From: Streptomyces sp. NBC_00178
GTDB taxonomy: Bacteria > Actinomycetota > Actinomycetes > Streptomycetales > Streptomycetaceae
DNA length: 64,000 nt
NCBI RefSeq assembly: GCF_036206005.1
Contig: NZ_CP108143.1
Coordinates: 5,547,501-5,611,500, forward strand
Reading direction: 5' to 3'
The notes beneath the pieces were generated by a model that did not search any database, had not been told where the DNA came from, and was given only the letters and a program-made list of their open reading frames with translations. Both the position numbers and the translations under genes were made by a program. Of the stretch, positions 35,626-43,570 are shown piece after piece (position 1 is the stretch's first letter; every line of letters starts with the position of its first letter).

Positions 35626-35719
35626 TGTCAGGTGTGCAGATGCCTGACACAGCTTACGGGCGGCCACCCGGCACCCGGTACCGGCCGATGTCGGGTGCCA
35701 CCGCGCCGGTGCCGGGTGG
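35626..35719. promoter_or_regulatory. Inverted repeats in the hemH/MFS divergent region
   Basis: TGTCAGG-N10-CCTGACA at 35626-35649 could be an operator close to the MFS start. CCACCCGGCACC at 35664-35675 is perfectly complementary to 35708-35719, giving a 12-bp stem with a 32-nt loop that ends 13 bp before the hemH ATG at 35733. This stem could lie in the hemH leader RNA next to the ribosome-binding site AGGA. Confidence 0.5.
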
Positions 35720-35732
35720 CAGGATCGGGTCC

Positions 35733-36857
35733 ATGTCCGATCTGCGTGATCCAGCCCCGTACGACGCCCTGCTGCTGCTCTCCTTCGGCGGTCCCGAAGG
35801 CCCCGACGACGTGGTCCCGTTCCTCGCGAACGTGACGCGCGGCCGGGGCATCCCCGAGGAGCGCCTCAGGGAAGTCGGCAAGCACTACTTCCTCTTCGGC
35901 GGCGTGAGCCCGATCAACGCGCAGAACAGGGCGCTGCTCGACGGCCTGCGCAAGGACTTCGCGGACCACGGCGTGGAGATCCCCGTGTACTGGGGCAACC
36001 GCAACTGGGCGCCGTACCTCACCGACACCCTCCGGGAGATGGTCACCGACGGGCACCGGCGCATCGCCGTGCTCGCCACCAGCGCGTACGCCTCGTACTC
36101 CGGCTGCCGCCAGTACCGCGAGAACCTGGCCGAGTCGCTGGCCGCCCTGGAGGCCGAGGGGCTCACGGTGCCCCGGGTCGACAAGCTGCGGCACTACTTC
36201 AACCACCCCGGCTTCGTGCGGCCCATGGTGGACGGCGTGCTCGCCTCGCTGGCCGACCTCCCCGAGGACGTCCGGGCGGGGGCGCACCTGGCCTTCACCA
36301 CGCACTCCATCCCGACCTCCGCGGCCGACGCCTCGGGGCCCGCGGAGACCCACGGCGACGGCGGCTCCTACGTCGCGGAGCACCTGGACGTCGCCCGGCT
36401 GATCGTCGACGCCGTGCGCGAGGAGACGGGCGTCGATCACCCGTGGCAGCTCGTCTACCAGTCCCGCAGCGGCGCCCCGCACATCCCGTGGCTGGAGCCC
36501 GACATCTGCGACCACCTGGAGGCCCTCCACGGCGACGGGGTCCCGGCGGTCGTCATGGCACCGATCGGTTTCGTCTCGGACCACATGGAGGTGCTGTACG
36601 ACCTCGACACCGAGGCGGCGGCGAAGGCCGCCGAACTCGGGCTGCCGGTCCGCAGGTCGGCGACGGTCGGCGCCGACCCCCGGTTCGCCGCGGCCGTGCG
36701 CGAACTCCTCCTGGAGCGGGCCGCCACCGAGCAGGGCCGCCCGGCCGAGCGGTGCGCCCTGGGCGCGCTCGGCCCCTCGCACGACCTCTGCCCCGTCGGG
36801 TGCTGTCCGGCCAGGGCCCCCAAGCCGGCCGCTGCCGGCGCCGACAGCCCGTACTGA
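35733..36857 (+). CDS. hemH: Ferrochelatase (coproporphyrin ferrochelatase)
   Basis: A 374-residue ferrochelatase that inserts Fe(II) into the porphyrin; in actinobacteria the physiological substrate is coproporphyrin III. Visible features are LLLSFGGPEGPDDVVPFL at the N-terminus, the catalytic His in FTTHSIP and the acidic metal-relay region in MAPIGFVSDHMEVLYDLD. Cysteines at 125 (SGCRQY) and at 341, 353, 357 and 358 match the arrangement that binds a [2Fe-2S] cluster in the mycobacterial enzyme. ATG 35733 follows AGGATCGGGTCC. The inositol-phosphatase-family gene follows 63 bp later. Confidence 0.95.
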   Translation: MSDLRDPAPYDALLLLSFGGPEGPDDVVPFLANVTRGRGIPEERLREVGKHYFLFGGVSPINAQNRALLDGLRKDFADHGVEIPVYWGNRNWAPYLTDTLREMVTDGHRRIAVLATSAYASYSGCRQYRENLAESLAALEAEGLTVPRVDKLRHYFNHPGFVRPMVDGVLASLADLPEDVRAGAHLAFTTHSIPTSAADASGPAETHGDGGSYVAEHLDVARLIVDAVREETGVDHPWQLVYQSRSGAPHIPWLEPDICDHLEALHGDGVPAVVMAPIGFVSDHMEVLYDLDTEAAAKAAELGLPVRRSATVGADPRFAAAVRELLLERAATEQGRPAERCALGALGPSHDLCPVGCCPARAPKPAAAGADSPY

Positions 36858-36920
36858 CCGCCTGCCCGCACCGGGGGCCGCCGACGGCGCCCCCGCCCGC
36901 GCCACCACGTCTGGAGCGTT

Positions 36921-37721
36921 GTGAACGACCCCCTCCTGTCCGAACTGCTCGACCTCGCCCTCGAAGCGGGACGCCGGGCCGGGGCCCTGCTCCGTGACGG
37001 CCGTCCCGCCGACCTGGGGGTGGCCGCGACCAAGTCCAGCCCCATCGACGTCGTCACCGAGATGGACATCCGGGCGGAGAAGCTGATCACCGGCTACCTC
37101 TCCGAGCACCGCCCCGCCGACGGCTTCCTCGGCGAGGAGGGCGCCAGCGCCGAGGGCACCAGCGGCATCCGCTGGGTCATCGACCCCCTCGACGGCACGG
37201 TGAACTACCTCTACGGCCTGCCGACGTGGTCCGTGTCCATCGCCGCCGAGCGCGACGGCGAGCGGGTCGTCGGCGTCGTGGAGGCCCCGATGCGCCGCGA
37301 GACGTTCCACGCGGTCCTCGGCCGGGGCGCGTACGGCAACGGCGAGGCGCTGCGCTGCCGCCCCACGGCCCCCCTCGACCAGTCCCTGGTGTCCACCGGC
37401 TTCAACTACGTCACCGAGGTCCGCACCCACCAGGCCGCCGTCGCCCAGCGGCTGATCCCCAGGCTGCGGGACATCCGGCGCGGCGGATCGGCGGCCATCG
37501 AGCTCTGCGACGTCGCCGCCGGCCGCCTCGACGGCTACTACGAGCGAGGGCTGCACCCATGGGACGTTGCGGCCGGCGACCTCATCGCCCGGGAGGCCGG
37601 CGCGCTCACCGGAGGCCGGCCCGGCCGGCCCGCGGACGGGGACCTGACCGTCGCGGCGACACCCGGGGTCTTCGGGCCGCTGCAGGACCTCCTCGAGGAA
37701 CTCGGCGCCTGGCACGACTGA
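36921..37721 (+). CDS. Inositol monophosphatase family protein
   Basis: A 266-residue Mg-dependent phosphatase of the SuhB/inositol monophosphatase family. Metal-binding motifs appear as GEEG (E and the following residues), WVIDPLDGTVNYLYGLP and, near the end, HPWDVAAGDLIAREAGA. It probably dephosphorylates inositol-1-phosphate or a related sugar phosphate. GTG 36921 has GGAG upstream. It follows hemH and is closed by a terminator. Confidence 0.93.
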   Translation: MNDPLLSELLDLALEAGRRAGALLRDGRPADLGVAATKSSPIDVVTEMDIRAEKLITGYLSEHRPADGFLGEEGASAEGTSGIRWVIDPLDGTVNYLYGLPTWSVSIAAERDGERVVGVVEAPMRRETFHAVLGRGAYGNGEALRCRPTAPLDQSLVSTGFNYVTEVRTHQAAVAQRLIPRLRDIRRGGSAAIELCDVAAGRLDGYYERGLHPWDVAAGDLIAREAGALTGGRPGRPADGDLTVAATPGVFGPLQDLLEELGAWHD

Positions 37722-37771
37722 CACACGGTCCCCGGACGCCCCTGGAGGCGCACCGGAGACCGCCCGGAACG

Positions 37772-37816
37772 ACGGGAGGGCCCGGGCGGCCGTGACGGCT
37801 GCCCGGGCCCTCCCGT
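37772..37816. terminator. Terminator between convergent genes
   Basis: A 16-bp perfect stem, ACGGGAGGGCCCGGGC (37772-37787), with its complement at 37801-37816 and a 13-nt loop. It ends 7 bp before the stop of the convergent small gene and serves the inositol-phosphatase gene and probably both. Confidence 0.85.
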
Positions 37817-37822
37817 AGCGGC

Positions 37823-37996
37823 TCAGACGCTTGTGGCGCCGATTTCCACGCCGTGCTCGGCGGCCAGGCGGTGCAGGTCGTCGAGCTCTCCCTGCTCGAC
37901 GTCCGCGAGGAAGTCGTCGCCCGTCTCGCGAGCCATCGTGAGGTCGGACTCGGTGGTCTTGATTCGTTGCAGCAGACCTGCGGTGAAAGCGTCCAT
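37823..37996 (-). CDS. Small conserved-looking protein, 57 residues
   Basis: The peptide MDAFTAGLLQRIKTTESDL continues into an acidic helical region and ends with HGVEIGATSV. It is predicted to be soluble and mainly helical. GATGAGGGGGCGC lies before ATG 37996, a strong ribosome-binding site that argues the short frame is real; the longer in-frame extension upstream to 38203 is Pro/Arg-rich and unlikely. It sits between the inositol phosphatase and cutRS. The function is unknown. Confidence 0.75.
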   Translation of the reverse strand: MDAFTAGLLQRIKTTESDLTMARETGDDFLADVEQGELDDLHRLAAEHGVEIGATSV

Positions 37997-38358
37997 GGAG
38001 CGCCCCCTCATCGTGGGTCGGTGGCACGGGGGTGTGCCCGGTGGTCCCCCGGCGCCGAGGCCGGGGTGCGGGTGATCACGCAGTCCCTCTGGAAGCAGGA
38101 CGGGCTGTGGTACGCCACATACATGGCGTGATCGCGGGTGTGAGGTCGTCCTCCCCCCGCCCGCCGTTCGAGAAACCTCAACTGCCCGGGAAATCCGATC
38201 CATTCCCCGCGGGGGCGGCCCCGGCGCGTCGTCTTACCGCCGGTTTATGGGTGTTGAAGGCAGGATGGACACGCACAGTCGGTGCCGCTGACGTGCAGCG
38301 AGCGGCCGTATCGAAGGCCGCTCGCCGTATTTCCGGAGATCTAGGGAAGGACTGCGCC
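37997..38358. other. Divergent promoter region between the small gene and cutRS, with a leader hairpin
   Basis: No gene is visible. CGAGCGGCC at 38299-38307 pairs perfectly with 38316-38324 (8-nt loop GTATCGAA), 34 bp before the cutR start; it may be a leader hairpin or operator. GTGATCACGC (about 38072) and GCGTGATCGC (about 38127) form related half-sites about 55 bp apart. GGGAAGGA (38344-38351) is the cutR ribosome-binding site. Confidence 0.5.
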
Positions 38359-39012
38359 GTGCGCGTACTCGTCGTCGAGGACGAGCAGCTGCTCGCCGAT
38401 GCGGTGGCCACCGGACTGCGCCGGGAGGCCATGGCCGTCGACGTCGTCTACGACGGAGCGGCCGCCCTCGAGCGGGTCGGGGTCAACGACTACGACGTCG
38501 TCGTGCTGGACCGGGACCTCCCGCTCGTGCACGGCGACGACGTCTGCCGCAAGATCGTCGAGCTCGGCATGCCCACCCGCGTGCTCATGCTCACCGCGTC
38601 CGGCGACGTCAGCGACCGGGTCGAGGGCCTGGAGCTCGGCGCGGACGACTACCTCCCCAAGCCGTTCGCCTTCAGCGAGCTGACCGCCCGCGTGCGCGCC
38701 CTGGGGCGCCGTACGACGGTCGCCCTGCCGCCCGTCCTGGAGCGGGCGGGCATCAAGCTCGACCCCAACCGCCGCGAGGTCTTCCGGGACGACCAGGAGA
38801 TCCAGCTCGCGCCGAAGGAGTTCGCCGTCCTCGAGGTCCTGATGCGCAGCGAGGGCGCGGTCGTGTCGGCCGAACAGCTGCTCGAGAAGGCCTGGGACGA
38901 GAACACCGACCCGTTCACGAACGTGGTGCGCGTGACCGTCATGACCCTGCGCCGCAAGCTCGGTGAGCCCGCGGTCATCGTGACCGTCCCCGGCTCCGGC
39001 TACCGGATCTGA
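38359..39012 (+). CDS. cutR: Response regulator CutR (OmpR family)
   Basis: A 217-residue OmpR/PhoB-type regulator. The receiver domain has VVEDEQ, phosphoacceptor D51 in VVLDRDLPL and the conserved Lys in LPKPF. The winged-helix output domain (about 125-217) ends RVTVMTLRRKLGEPAVIVTVPGSGYR (only partly quoted motifs are diagnostic: LRRKLG and GSGYR). It begins with GTG 38359 after AAGGA and is followed 7 bp later by cutS. CutRS was first described in S. lividans in connection with copper/tyrosinase function and has since been tied to secretion or antibiotic control. Confidence 0.93.
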   Translation: MRVLVVEDEQLLADAVATGLRREAMAVDVVYDGAAALERVGVNDYDVVVLDRDLPLVHGDDVCRKIVELGMPTRVLMLTASGDVSDRVEGLELGADDYLPKPFAFSELTARVRALGRRTTVALPPVLERAGIKLDPNRREVFRDDQEIQLAPKEFAVLEVLMRSEGAVVSAEQLLEKAWDENTDPFTNVVRVTVMTLRRKLGEPAVIVTVPGSGYRI

Positions 39013-39019
39013 GGGCGTG

Positions 39020-40264
39020 ATGGCAGCGTCCCCGGGCCCTGTCGCGGCGCCCCCGAAACCGACCTGGGAGCCGAAGCAGCAGGAGACCACCTACCCGTGG
39101 CTCCGCCCGACCATCCGGATACGGCTCACGCTCCTGTACGGCGGCATGTTCCTGATCGCGGGCATCCTGCTGCTCTCGATCATCTACATGCTGGCCGCGC
39201 AGGCCCTGCACGACGCGGGCGGCGGGCTCGTCTTCCAGGTCTCCGGCACGAACGTCCGGATCTCCAGCGACACCTGTCCGCAGCTCGGCTCCGCGCTGAA
39301 CAACAGCCAGCTCAACGAGGCGATCAAGGACTGCACCGCGTCGCAGCGGCAGCACGCCCTGGACAGCCTCCTGAACAGGGCGCTCCTCGCCCTCGTCGGC
39401 CTCAGCATCATCGCCTTCGCGTTCGGTTACGCCATGGCGGGGCGGGTCCTGTCCCCGCTGGGCCGGATCACCCGTACCGCCCGGAGGGTCGCCGGCACGG
39501 ACCTGACCCGCCGGATCGAGCTGGACGGCCCGGACGACGAGCTGAAGGAGCTCGCGGACACCTTCGACGAGATGCTCGACCGCCTGGAGCGGGCCTTCAC
39601 GGCGCAGCAGCGGTTCGTCGGGAACGCCTCGCACGAGCTGCGCACGCCCCTCGCCATCAACCGCACCCTCCTGGAGGTCCACCTCTCGGACCCCGGGGCG
39701 CCCATGGAGCTCCAGCAGCTCGGCAAGACGCTCCTGGCCACCAACGAGCGCAGCGAGCAGCTGGTGGAGGGCCTGCTCCTGCTCGCGCGCAGCGACAACC
39801 AGATCGTGGAGCGCAAGCCGGTGGACCTGGCCGAGGTGGCCGACCGGGCCATCGACCAGGCCAGGGCGGAGGCGGCTGACAAGGGCGTGGAGATCCGGGG
39901 CGAGCGCGTGCCGGCGGTCGTCCAGGGCAACGGCGTACTCCTGGAGCGCATCGCCCTGAACCTGGTGCAGAACGCCGTGCGCTACAACATCGCGGAGGGC
40001 GGCTGGGTGGAGGTCACCACCGAACTCCAGCACGGTCAGGCGGTCCTCCTCGTCACGAACACCGGGCCCGTCGTGCCGGCGTACGAGATCGACAACCTCT
40101 TCGAACCGTTCAGGCGGCTGCGCACGGAGCGGACCGGCAGCGACAAGGGCGTCGGTCTCGGCCTGTCGATCGCGCGATCCGTCGCGCGGGCGCACGGAGG
40201 CCGTATCATCGCGGAGCCCCGCGAGGGCGGTGGTCTCGTGATGCGCGTCACCCTGCCGGTCTGA
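39020..40264 (+). CDS. cutS: Sensor histidine kinase CutS
   Basis: A 414-residue membrane kinase: TM1 about 36-60, a short extracellular loop (61-120), TM2 about 121-141, HAMP (about 142-195), the H box with H205 in NASHELRTPLA, the N box NLVQNAVRYN and the G box GVGLGLSIARS. The loop holds exactly two cysteines, C86 and C105, placed to form a disulfide, which suggests redox or folding-state sensing (inference). ATG 39020 is preferred to GTG 39017 because GAGGG is better spaced. It is co-transcribed with cutR. Confidence 0.93.
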   Translation: MAASPGPVAAPPKPTWEPKQQETTYPWLRPTIRIRLTLLYGGMFLIAGILLLSIIYMLAAQALHDAGGGLVFQVSGTNVRISSDTCPQLGSALNNSQLNEAIKDCTASQRQHALDSLLNRALLALVGLSIIAFAFGYAMAGRVLSPLGRITRTARRVAGTDLTRRIELDGPDDELKELADTFDEMLDRLERAFTAQQRFVGNASHELRTPLAINRTLLEVHLSDPGAPMELQQLGKTLLATNERSEQLVEGLLLLARSDNQIVERKPVDLAEVADRAIDQARAEAADKGVEIRGERVPAVVQGNGVLLERIALNLVQNAVRYNIAEGGWVEVTTELQHGQAVLLVTNTGPVVPAYEIDNLFEPFRRLRTERTGSDKGVGLGLSIARSVARAHGGRIIAEPREGGGLVMRVTLPV

Positions 40265-40668
40265 GAAGCTTCACGGCGTGAGGCCGGATTGGATCGCTCT
40301 GTTCGCTTTGGGCGGAATTTTCGAACTCTCCTACCGTTCTGTCCCTGTGTGATCGATCACAGGGGCATGTTCGGGCACTTCTACTCTCCGTGATCACAAC
40401 TCTCCCCGAAAGCTTGGAAACGTCCGGGTTTCCGGGGGGTGATATCACGGGAAGTACACGGGGTGGCGCCCGTGAACTGCAGGAATCGGACCGTGTACGG
40501 TCCCCATCGCCACCCAAGCTGATCGCTCACGGGAGATCCGGTTGGGTGTCGATTGAGTAACAGACCTTGATGTGAGGCAAAATCTCCGCCTCAGGTCGGG
40601 CACAAGTCCGGCCTCTCACGCGTTACGTGCGCTGAGACACCGCAGACACCCATGAGGGGGAGAGCGAC
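40265..40668. promoter_or_regulatory. Long regulatory region upstream of the DUF4193 gene, several palindromes
   Basis: 404 bp without a gene. TGTGATCGATCACA at 40348-40361 is a perfect 14-bp palindrome, inside an overlapping hairpin CCCTGTG-N8-CACAGGG (40343-40364). GTGATCAC follows at 40389-40396. GGACCGT-GT-ACGGTCC lies at 40488-40503. This density of dyads suggests an operator region; Crp-like GTG-N6-CAC spacing is present, but the site is not the Streptomyces Crp consensus I recall. The cutS stop lies at its left edge. Confidence 0.5.
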
Positions 40669-40965
40669 ATGGCAACGGATTACGACACCCCACGGAAGAC
40701 CGACGACGACGTCGATCAGGACAGCCTCGAGGAGCTCAAGGCTCGTCGGAGCGACAAGACGGCATCCGCCGTCGACGTGGACGAGTTCGACGCGGCAGAG
40801 GGACTGGAGCTGCCCGGCGCAGACCTGTCCAACGAAGAGCTGGCCGTGCGGGTTCTGCCCAAGCAGGCCGATGAGTTCACCTGCATGAGCTGCTTCCTCG
40901 TGCACCACAGGAGCCAGCTGGCGCGCGAGAAGAACGGTCAGCCCATCTGCCGCGACTGCGACTGA
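40669..40965 (+). CDS. DUF4193 zinc-ribbon-like protein
   Basis: 98 residues. An acidic N-terminal half (DYDTPRKTDDDVDQDSLEEL) is followed by a C-terminal cysteine knuckle pair, FTCMSCFLVHHRSQL and PICRDCD, which should bind one zinc. This is the DUF4193 family, restricted to actinobacteria and found in the same chromosomal neighbourhood in mycobacteria; its role is not established. GGGGGAGAGCGAC is the ribosome-binding site. A long palindrome-rich leader precedes it, so expression may be strongly regulated. Confidence 0.9.
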   Translation: MATDYDTPRKTDDDVDQDSLEELKARRSDKTASAVDVDEFDAAEGLELPGADLSNEELAVRVLPKQADEFTCMSCFLVHHRSQLAREKNGQPICRDCD

Positions 40966-40976
40966 GGGTTCCGGCC

Positions 40977-41933
40977 GTGGCAGGCGACACACCGTTCCGG
41001 AAGCGGCGCTTGCGGCGCACGAAGTCGTCGGAGGCGCAACAGGGCGGCACAGGCCCGGCGGAGGGCGTCAGCCCCGCCGCCGAGCACCAGGCCGCCCTGC
41101 CGCCCTCCCCTGGCACACCCGAGGGCGAGCGGGGCCGTCCGGCCTCGCTCGAAGCAGCGCGGCAGGCGGGTCCGGACCACGGACCCGGGCAGGACGGACA
41201 CGAGCCGTCGCCGGAGGAGTCCGGCCGCCTGAGATCAGTGAAACGGGGCGTTCTGAGGAGCCGGGCGAGCGCCCGGGCCGCGGTCGGCATGGTCGCCGAC
41301 CGGATCATCGACACGGCCCCCCGCATCCCCGTGCGGGACCTCGCCACCCTGCGCAGACACTTCCCGGGACTCGGTCCCGAAGAGCTCGCCGACAAGCTCG
41401 TCGCGGGTGCGTGCAACGCCACCGCGACCGTCGGCGCGGGTATCGGGGCGGCGGCGATGATGCCCGTCCCGCCCGCCATGCTGGCCGAACTGGCCGCGGA
41501 GATCACCGGCGTCGCCGCCGTCGAGATGAAGCTCGTCGCCGAACTCCACGAGGTCTACGGCAGGCGCCCCCCGGGCAACCTCGGGCAGCGCAGCACCGCC
41601 TACCTCACGGCCTGGACCGAGGAGCGCGGCATCGACGTCTCGCGCCCCACCACACTCAACGCCGCCCTCGGCGGCCAGATGAAGCGCGAACTGCGCCAGC
41701 AGATCATGAAGCGCACGGTGCGCGACCTGCCCAACCTCATCCCGTTCATGATCGGAGCCGTCGTCGGCGCGATGATGAACCGGAGGGACACCAGGAAGCT
41801 CGCCGACCGCGTCAGGGACGACCTGAGGCGCCACCAGGTGCCCTGGGACCGCCTCCCCGAGCTCCCGCCGCTGGAACAGCCCGCGCGGCCCGCAGAGGAG
41901 CTGCCCGAGGGTCTGGACGGCCCCGGACGCTGA
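40977..41933 (+). CDS. Hypothetical protein with an EcsC-like helical region
   Basis: 318 residues, GTG start at 40977, 11 bp after the DUF4193 stop, so probably co-transcribed. The N-terminal 85 residues are charged and disordered. The centre (about 95-195) has a Gly/Ala-rich stretch, ATVGAGIGAAAMMPVPPAM, followed by an amphipathic helix, VAAVEMKLVAELHEVYG, a pattern seen in EcsC-like proteins. A basic helical segment with IPFMIGAVVGAMMN comes later. Function unknown; membrane association is plausible. Confidence 0.75.
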   Translation: MAGDTPFRKRRLRRTKSSEAQQGGTGPAEGVSPAAEHQAALPPSPGTPEGERGRPASLEAARQAGPDHGPGQDGHEPSPEESGRLRSVKRGVLRSRASARAAVGMVADRIIDTAPRIPVRDLATLRRHFPGLGPEELADKLVAGACNATATVGAGIGAAAMMPVPPAMLAELAAEITGVAAVEMKLVAELHEVYGRRPPGNLGQRSTAYLTAWTEERGIDVSRPTTLNAALGGQMKRELRQQIMKRTVRDLPNLIPFMIGAVVGAMMNRRDTRKLADRVRDDLRRHQVPWDRLPELPPLEQPARPAEELPEGLDGPGR

Positions 41934-41943
41934 CCGGCCGGTG

Positions 41944-42399
41944 TCAGGCGGGCACCGGCGCGAGGGCCGCCACCAGGGCCTGCGGCTCCCGGGTCGACAG
42001 GTAGACGTACGGAGTCGGGTCGGCCGGGTCCGTGACCTTCACCCGGACCGCCGTGGGGATGTAGCTGCGCAGCAGCATGAACGCGCGCGTGTCCGCCTTG
42101 TACGAGCGCCAGGCGCGCGCCTCCTCGCCGTCCAGGACCTCGGCGTCACCGAGTGCCCCGAGCGGGATCCGGGCGTCGCCCGCGACGAGTGCGCCCGCCA
42201 CGACCCGGATGCGTGCCGAGCCGTACGAACTCACGCCGGCGCACGCCGCCGCCGTCCCTCCCACCAGGCCGCCGAGCATCGGCAGGGCGCCCAGGGGCAG
42301 GAGCATCAGGGCACAGGCGACGCCGATCCCGAAGGCGATGAGCCACCACGAACGGGGCGCGGTGAGACGTTCGTCGAAGGGGGGTGCGGAAGGCTGCAT
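41944..42399 (-). CDS. DUF3093 membrane protein
   Basis: 151 residues. Two adjacent hydrophobic segments (about 17-37 and 39-58) are followed by a soluble domain with ARAWRSYKADTRAFMLLRSYI and TPYVYLSTREP, typical of DUF3093. The family is actinobacterial, of unknown function, and is encoded next to dut in mycobacteria and streptomycetes. It is convergent with the EcsC-like gene and divergent from the thioesterase/dut operon. Confidence 0.88.
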   Translation of the reverse strand: MQPSAPPFDERLTAPRSWWLIAFGIGVACALMLLPLGALPMLGGLVGGTAAACAGVSSYGSARIRVVAGALVAGDARIPLGALGDAEVLDGEEARAWRSYKADTRAFMLLRSYIPTAVRVKVTDPADPTPYVYLSTREPQALVAALAPVPA

Positions 42400-42457
42400 G
42401 AAACCTAGCTTGGCACGGCGCGACCCCCGGTCGGCCGCGCGGGTAAGGTCTGCGCCT

Positions 42458-43042
42458 GTGAGTGGAACATCTGCACGTCTGACACCCCCGGCCGCGGCGG
42501 TGAAGCCGGTCCGTCATCCCGACGCCCCCGCGCCCGGTGAGCTCCTCGGCTCGCACTACGAACACTGTTTCGGCTGCGGAACCGGGCAGCCGCACGGTCT
42601 GCACCTCCAGGCGCGGGCCGGGGAGGGCGTGAGCGTCACCGCCGAGTTCACCGTGAGGCCGGCCCACCAGGGCGCCCCGGGACTCGCGCACGGCGGAGTG
42701 CTGGCCACGGCGATGGACGAGACCCTCGGCGCGCTGAGCTGGCTGCTCCGGGTGATCGCGGTGACCGGACGGCTGGAGACCGACTACCTCCTGCCGGTGC
42801 CGGTGGGCACGGAGCTCTTCCTCGAGGCCGAGGTGACCGCCGTGCACAGCCGCAAGAACTACTGCCGTGCGACCGCGCGGATCGGCGGCCCCGAGGGGCC
42901 CGTCGCCGTCCGCGCCGAGGCGCTCTTCGTCGAGGTCAAGGTCGAGCACTTCACCGAGAACGGACGGCCCGAGGAGATCCGGGCGGCGATGGCCGACCCG
43001 GACCAGATCAGGCGCGCGCGTGCCTTCGAGGTGAACCCCTGA
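42458..43042 (+). CDS. PaaI-type hotdog thioesterase
   Basis: A 194-residue hotdog-fold protein of the PaaI/DUF4442-like thioesterase group. HYEHCFGCGTGQPHGLHL starts the domain, and LAHGGVLATAMDETLGAL holds the HGG motif and the catalytic acidic residue. It probably hydrolyses an acyl-CoA. GTG 42458 is chosen from the phrase following GGTAAGG; it gives a 25-residue leader. Its stop overlaps the start of dut by one base, so the two are translated together. Confidence 0.87.
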   Translation: MSGTSARLTPPAAAVKPVRHPDAPAPGELLGSHYEHCFGCGTGQPHGLHLQARAGEGVSVTAEFTVRPAHQGAPGLAHGGVLATAMDETLGALSWLLRVIAVTGRLETDYLLPVPVGTELFLEAEVTAVHSRKNYCRATARIGGPEGPVAVRAEALFVEVKVEHFTENGRPEEIRAAMADPDQIRRARAFEVNP

Positions 43043-43569
43043 TGCGTACCCCCGTCGACGTACTGATCCGCCGGGTCGACCCCGACGTCCCGATTCCCGC
43101 GTACGGACACCCGGGCGACGCCGGAGCCGATCTGGTGACCACCGAGGCCGCCGAGCTGGCCCCGGGCGAGCGGACCGTGCTCCCCACCGGGGTGTCGATC
43201 GCGCTGCCCGACGGCTACGCCGCCTTCGTGCACCCCCGCTCCGGCCTCGCGGCCCGCTGCGGACTGGCCCTCGTGAACGCCCCGGGGACGGTCGATGCCG
43301 GGTACCGTGGGGAGATCAAGGTCATCGTGGTCAATCTCGATCCGCGCGAGACCGTGAGGTTCGAACGGTTCGACCGGATTGCCCAACTGGTCGTCCAGCA
43401 GGTCGAGAAGGTGCGCTTCCACGAGGTGACGGAGCTCCCCGGCTCGGCGCGGGCCGAGGGGGGCTTCGGATCCACCGGCGGTCACGCCGCGGTGGACGGC
43501 GTCACGGGCGGTAACACCCAGGGTGGGAACAGCTACGCTTCGGTCGTATCCGACCGGGAAGGACGTTGA
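43042..43569 (+). CDS. dut: dUTP diphosphatase
   Basis: A 175-residue trimeric dUTPase that converts dUTP to dUMP and keeps uracil out of DNA. The family motifs are present in order: AGADL, HPRSGLAARCG, NAPGTVDAGYRGEI, RIAQLVVQ and the C-terminal arm motif GGFGSTGG. An extra 20-residue Gly/Ser/Asn-rich tail follows the arm. Its ATG shares one base with the upstream stop, and the DUF3710 gene begins 1 bp after its end, so it lies in a tight operon. Confidence 0.96.
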   Translation: MRTPVDVLIRRVDPDVPIPAYGHPGDAGADLVTTEAAELAPGERTVLPTGVSIALPDGYAAFVHPRSGLAARCGLALVNAPGTVDAGYRGEIKVIVVNLDPRETVRFERFDRIAQLVVQQVEKVRFHEVTELPGSARAEGGFGSTGGHAAVDGVTGGNTQGGNSYASVVSDREGR

Positions 43570-43570
43570 C

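Noticed and set aside
40343..40364. Canonical Crp-binding site
   Set aside because: The dyad TGTGATCGATCACA has a 4-bp centre between TGTGA and TCACA, not the 6 of the classical site, so I list it only as a generic palindrome.
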